Assembly: GCA_018644745.1 (NCBI GenBank)
Contig: JABGPX010000407.1
Span: forward strand, 1-9,092
Direction: 5' to 3'
DNA: 9,092 nucleotides
From: Spirochaetales bacterium
Lineage (GTDB): Bacteria > Spirochaetota > Spirochaetia > ARS1246
Shown: positions 7,308-9,092 of the stretch, piece by piece
How the letters are laid out: every line of letters starts with the position of its first letter
How positions within the stretch are numbered: position 1 is the stretch's first letter
The notes under the pieces: generated by a model
Databases searched by the model: none
What the model saw: only the letters and a program-made list of their open reading frames with translations
Told to the model about the DNA's origin: nothing
Program-made: the position numbers and the translations under genes

Positions 7308-7320
7308 TCTTTAATAGATC
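7306..7320 (+). other. Small stem-loop between permease and binding-protein genes
   Basis: GATCT (7306-7310) pairs with AGATC (7316-7320) around a TTAAT loop, starting at the permease stop codon. It is weak and AT-rich, with no T-tract. It could mark an RNA-processing or stability boundary ahead of the highly translated binding protein. Confidence 0.25.
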
Positions 7321-7347
7321 GCGAAGAAAACTTTGGACATAAAACAC

Positions 7348-7353
7348 GGAGGG
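7348..7353 (+). promoter_or_regulatory. Strong ribosome binding site of the binding-protein gene
   Basis: GGAGGG lies ten bases before the ATG at 7364. It is the best Shine-Dalgarno sequence in the operon, in contrast to the weak TTG and GTG starts of the permeases, and fits the need for binding protein in excess of channel. Confidence 0.7.
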
Positions 7354-7363
7354 ATGTAGAAAG

Positions 7364-8998
7364 ATGAATTACAGAAGATTATTAGCAATATTTGTCGTAA
7401 TCCTTGTTGCGGTTGGATCAGCATTTGGTAGCGGCCAAACCGGAGAAACAGGACAATTGGATACTCGGTTAGCCGATGCAGGCTTCAATGGGACTGGATT
7501 ACCAATAACTGACAATGTGTTTACATTTGACATTATGGTAATACAGATTCCGCTCCACGGCAAACCGTTTGAGGAAATGACGACAGTCACCGAACTTGAA
7601 AGCCGTACGAATATCAAAATAAATTGGACGCCGGTTCCAATCAGCGGATGGGTAGAAAAAAGAAACCTCGCGTTTGCGAGTCAACAATTACCTGATATCT
7701 TCCTGAGAGCCAATCTCGGTCGAGTAGACGTGCAGCGCTATGGTTCGCAAGGTGTTTTGCATCCACTAGGCGATTTGGTAGCGAATTGGGCACCCAGGAT
7801 CGATAAGGTTCTTGAAGACAATCCTCAATACCGAAACAGCTCCACGGCACCGGATGGGAACATATATGCTCTACCCATAATTGATGAAGTGCCGTGGCGG
7901 CCTTACATAGGGAGAGGTATGGCGATTAACAAATCCTGGCTCGATAAAGCAGGGCTTGATGTTCCGAAAACCACCGACGAACTCCTTACAGCCGCGGAAA
8001 CATGGATCAAACAGGATGTTAACAATAATGGAAAGAAGGATGAAATCCCAGTCGCTGTAAGCTCAATTGCGAACCTTGGTCTCATTCTATCTTCTTTTGG
8101 AATCCCGGTTGATAGTGATTTTACTTATATAAAAGACGATGTTGTCCGCTTTTCAGCTTCAGAACCAGAGTATAAGAAGGGGATTCAATTTCTGCGTCGT
8201 CTGTTTTTAGCGGATGGTTTGGATGCAGAGCTATATGCGCAGAATCAAGCTCAATACGAATCGAAAGGGCAGGGCGTAGATTCACTATATGGTGCCATTG
8301 TAGGGGGAGCGAAATTTAACGCCGTTGGGAATGACCGCTACTATGCAGATTTTGTTCGGCTTGCACCTCTTGCTGGACCTAATACTGAACCAGCATTTGT
8401 TCCGGGGCCGGAGGGATCAATAGGGGGCGCGCTCTGTTTACCGATTGTGAATGAGTATCCTGAGATTGCTATGCGGTGGTTGAATGAATTGGTTGAGTTC
8501 GAAACAAGCATTCAATGGGCTTGGGGGCCAATCGGCTATAATCTGGACAAGCTTTCGGACGGCAGAATCGGTTTTAGGACCACTCCGGAAGGCATAGGAG
8601 GATTTGGCAGATTCAGGCATGCTGATACACCTGGCGCGTTCGGATATTGGATCACTACCGCGGAACAATGGGTTGAGCATATTGGCAGCGTCGAAGGCAC
8701 TACATTCGAGCAAGATCTGAAAGATGCGGAGTTTTATGCTGAATATGTAACTACAAAATATGAGGACTTCCCGAAGCACTTCATCTATTACTCATCTGAT
8801 GAAGTGGATCCCGTGACGACCTATGAGACTGATATAATCGGCAATACAGGATACGTAGTTAGAAAGCAAGCTGATTGGATTCTAAAAGGCGGTATTGAAG
8901 AAGAGTGGGATGAATACCTCGAGACCCTTGAGAAAATGGGTTTGAGCGAACTGCTTGAGATATACCAAAAAGCTTATAATCGATTCAACGCAAAATAA
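7364..8998 (+). CDS. Periplasmic extracellular solute-binding protein, LipO/YtcQ type (CUT1 oligosaccharide importer)
   Basis: This 544-residue binding protein should capture the sugar and deliver it to the LplB/LplC channel. Residues 1-22 are a signal peptide: a basic start (Tyr-Arg-Arg), a hydrophobic core and Ala-Phe-Gly before Ser-Gly-Gln. No cysteine lies at or near the cleavage point, so it should be cut by signal peptidase I and released into a periplasm rather than lipid-anchored. The mature protein shows the family pattern: Val-Thr-Glu-Leu-Glu near 75-80 followed by Asn-Ile-Lys-Ile-Asn-Trp; Gln-Gln-Leu-Pro-Asp-Ile (107-112); Tyr-Ala-Leu-Pro (168-171); Ile-Asn-Lys-Ser-Trp-Leu-Asp-Lys-Ala-Gly-Leu (188-198); Pro-Lys-Thr-Thr-Asp-Glu-Leu; and an EF-hand-like loop Asp-Val-Asn-Asn-Asn-Gly-Lys-Lys-Asp-Glu-Ile-Pro (218-229) that may bind calcium. 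It follows the second permease by 56 bases in the same operon. The ligand is unknown; the size suggests an oligosaccharide. Confidence 0.93.
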   Translation: MNYRRLLAIFVVILVAVGSAFGSGQTGETGQLDTRLADAGFNGTGLPITDNVFTFDIMVIQIPLHGKPFEEMTTVTELESRTNIKINWTPVPISGWVEKRNLAFASQQLPDIFLRANLGRVDVQRYGSQGVLHPLGDLVANWAPRIDKVLEDNPQYRNSSTAPDGNIYALPIIDEVPWRPYIGRGMAINKSWLDKAGLDVPKTTDELLTAAETWIKQDVNNNGKKDEIPVAVSSIANLGLILSSFGIPVDSDFTYIKDDVVRFSASEPEYKKGIQFLRRLFLADGLDAELYAQNQAQYESKGQGVDSLYGAIVGGAKFNAVGNDRYYADFVRLAPLAGPNTEPAFVPGPEGSIGGALCLPIVNEYPEIAMRWLNELVEFETSIQWAWGPIGYNLDKLSDGRIGFRTTPEGIGGFGRFRHADTPGAFGYWITTAEQWVEHIGSVEGTTFEQDLKDAEFYAEYVTTKYEDFPKHFIYYSSDEVDPVTTYETDIIGNTGYVVRKQADWILKGGIEEEWDEYLETLEKMGLSELLEIYQKAYNRFNAK

Positions 8999-9018
8999 AG
9001 TAGTCGATTACGACGTTT

Positions 9019-9077
9019 CAGATTATTTCATTTTAAGGACCGGCGGTATTTTTACCGCCGTTCCCTTCCATAATCTG
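9019..9077 (+). terminator. Nested hairpin after the transporter operon, likely terminator or mRNA 3' structure
   Basis: A perfect 8-bp GC-rich stem (9041-9048 with 9053-9060) closes on a TTTT loop 42 bases after the binding-protein stop. It sits inside an outer perfect 8-bp stem (CAGATTAT 9019-9026 with ATAATCTG 9070-9077). The tract after the inner stem is TTCCCTTCC, a poor U-run, so termination may be inefficient or the structure may protect the transcript end. Downstream sequence to 9092 shows no gene. Confidence 0.6.
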
Positions 9078-9092
9078 TAAGCATGTATGCGG

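Noticed and set aside
8438..8779. 113-codon minus-strand open frame inside the binding-protein gene
   Set aside because: It lies fully antisense to a well-supported gene and its translation has no family-like motifs.
1..9092. CRISPR arrays, tRNA genes, insertion sequences
   Set aside because: No regularly spaced repeats, cloverleaf-like segments, transposase motifs or terminal inverted repeats were seen on reading both strands.

Overview
The window looks like an accessory carbohydrate-uptake and utilisation locus from a bacterium, most likely a double-membrane (diderm) organism and plausibly a free-living or gut spirochaete. The main clue is the solute-binding protein: it has a clear signal peptide ending in Ala-Phe-Gly / Ser-Gly-Gln but no lipobox cysteine. 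That is what one expects of a soluble periplasmic protein, and it is the style often seen in spirochaete ABC binding proteins. Firmicutes relatives of this family are normally lipoproteins. The taxonomic call is an inference, because no marker gene is present.

Layout. (1) Positions 2-733 (+) hold the C-terminal part of a Gfo/Idh/MocA-family oxidoreductase, cut by the window edge. (2) Positions 869-2038 (-) hold a ROK-family (NagC/XylR-like) regulator that cannot be read in one frame. Three single-base losses and the lack of a start codon make it a probable pseudogene. (3) Positions 2170-3102 (-) hold an intact GH43-like five-bladed beta-propeller glycosidase without a signal peptide. (4) A 273-bp divergent control region separates it from the next gene. 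(5) Positions 3376-4575 and 4593-5288 (+) hold a two-component pair, a six-TM HisKA_3 sensor kinase and a NarL/LuxR response regulator, followed by a rho-independent terminator. (6) After a 127-bp leader with a perfect 7-bp dyad come two CUT1 permeases of the LplB and LplC/YtcP types (5458-6417 and 6411-7307, overlapping) and a large LipO/YtcQ-type solute-binding protein (7364-8998). A strong GC-rich hairpin, nested inside an outer 8-bp stem, follows the operon.

Working model. The binding protein captures an oligosaccharide in the periplasm and the LplB/LplC channel imports it. The ATPase is not in the window and is presumably a shared MsmX/UgpC-type subunit encoded elsewhere. The cytoplasmic GH43-like enzyme trims the oligosaccharide and the MocA-type oxidoreductase may act on a released sugar. 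The two-component pair beside the transporter is the likely activator. This is the role that YesM/YesN (AraC-type) pairs play next to LplB/LplC/LipO transporters in Paenibacillus and Bacillus, but here a NarL-type pair is used. The ROK gene was probably the original sugar-responsive repressor and appears to be decaying. The substrate cannot be named from sequence alone.

No tRNA, rRNA, CRISPR array, transposase or attachment site was recognised.
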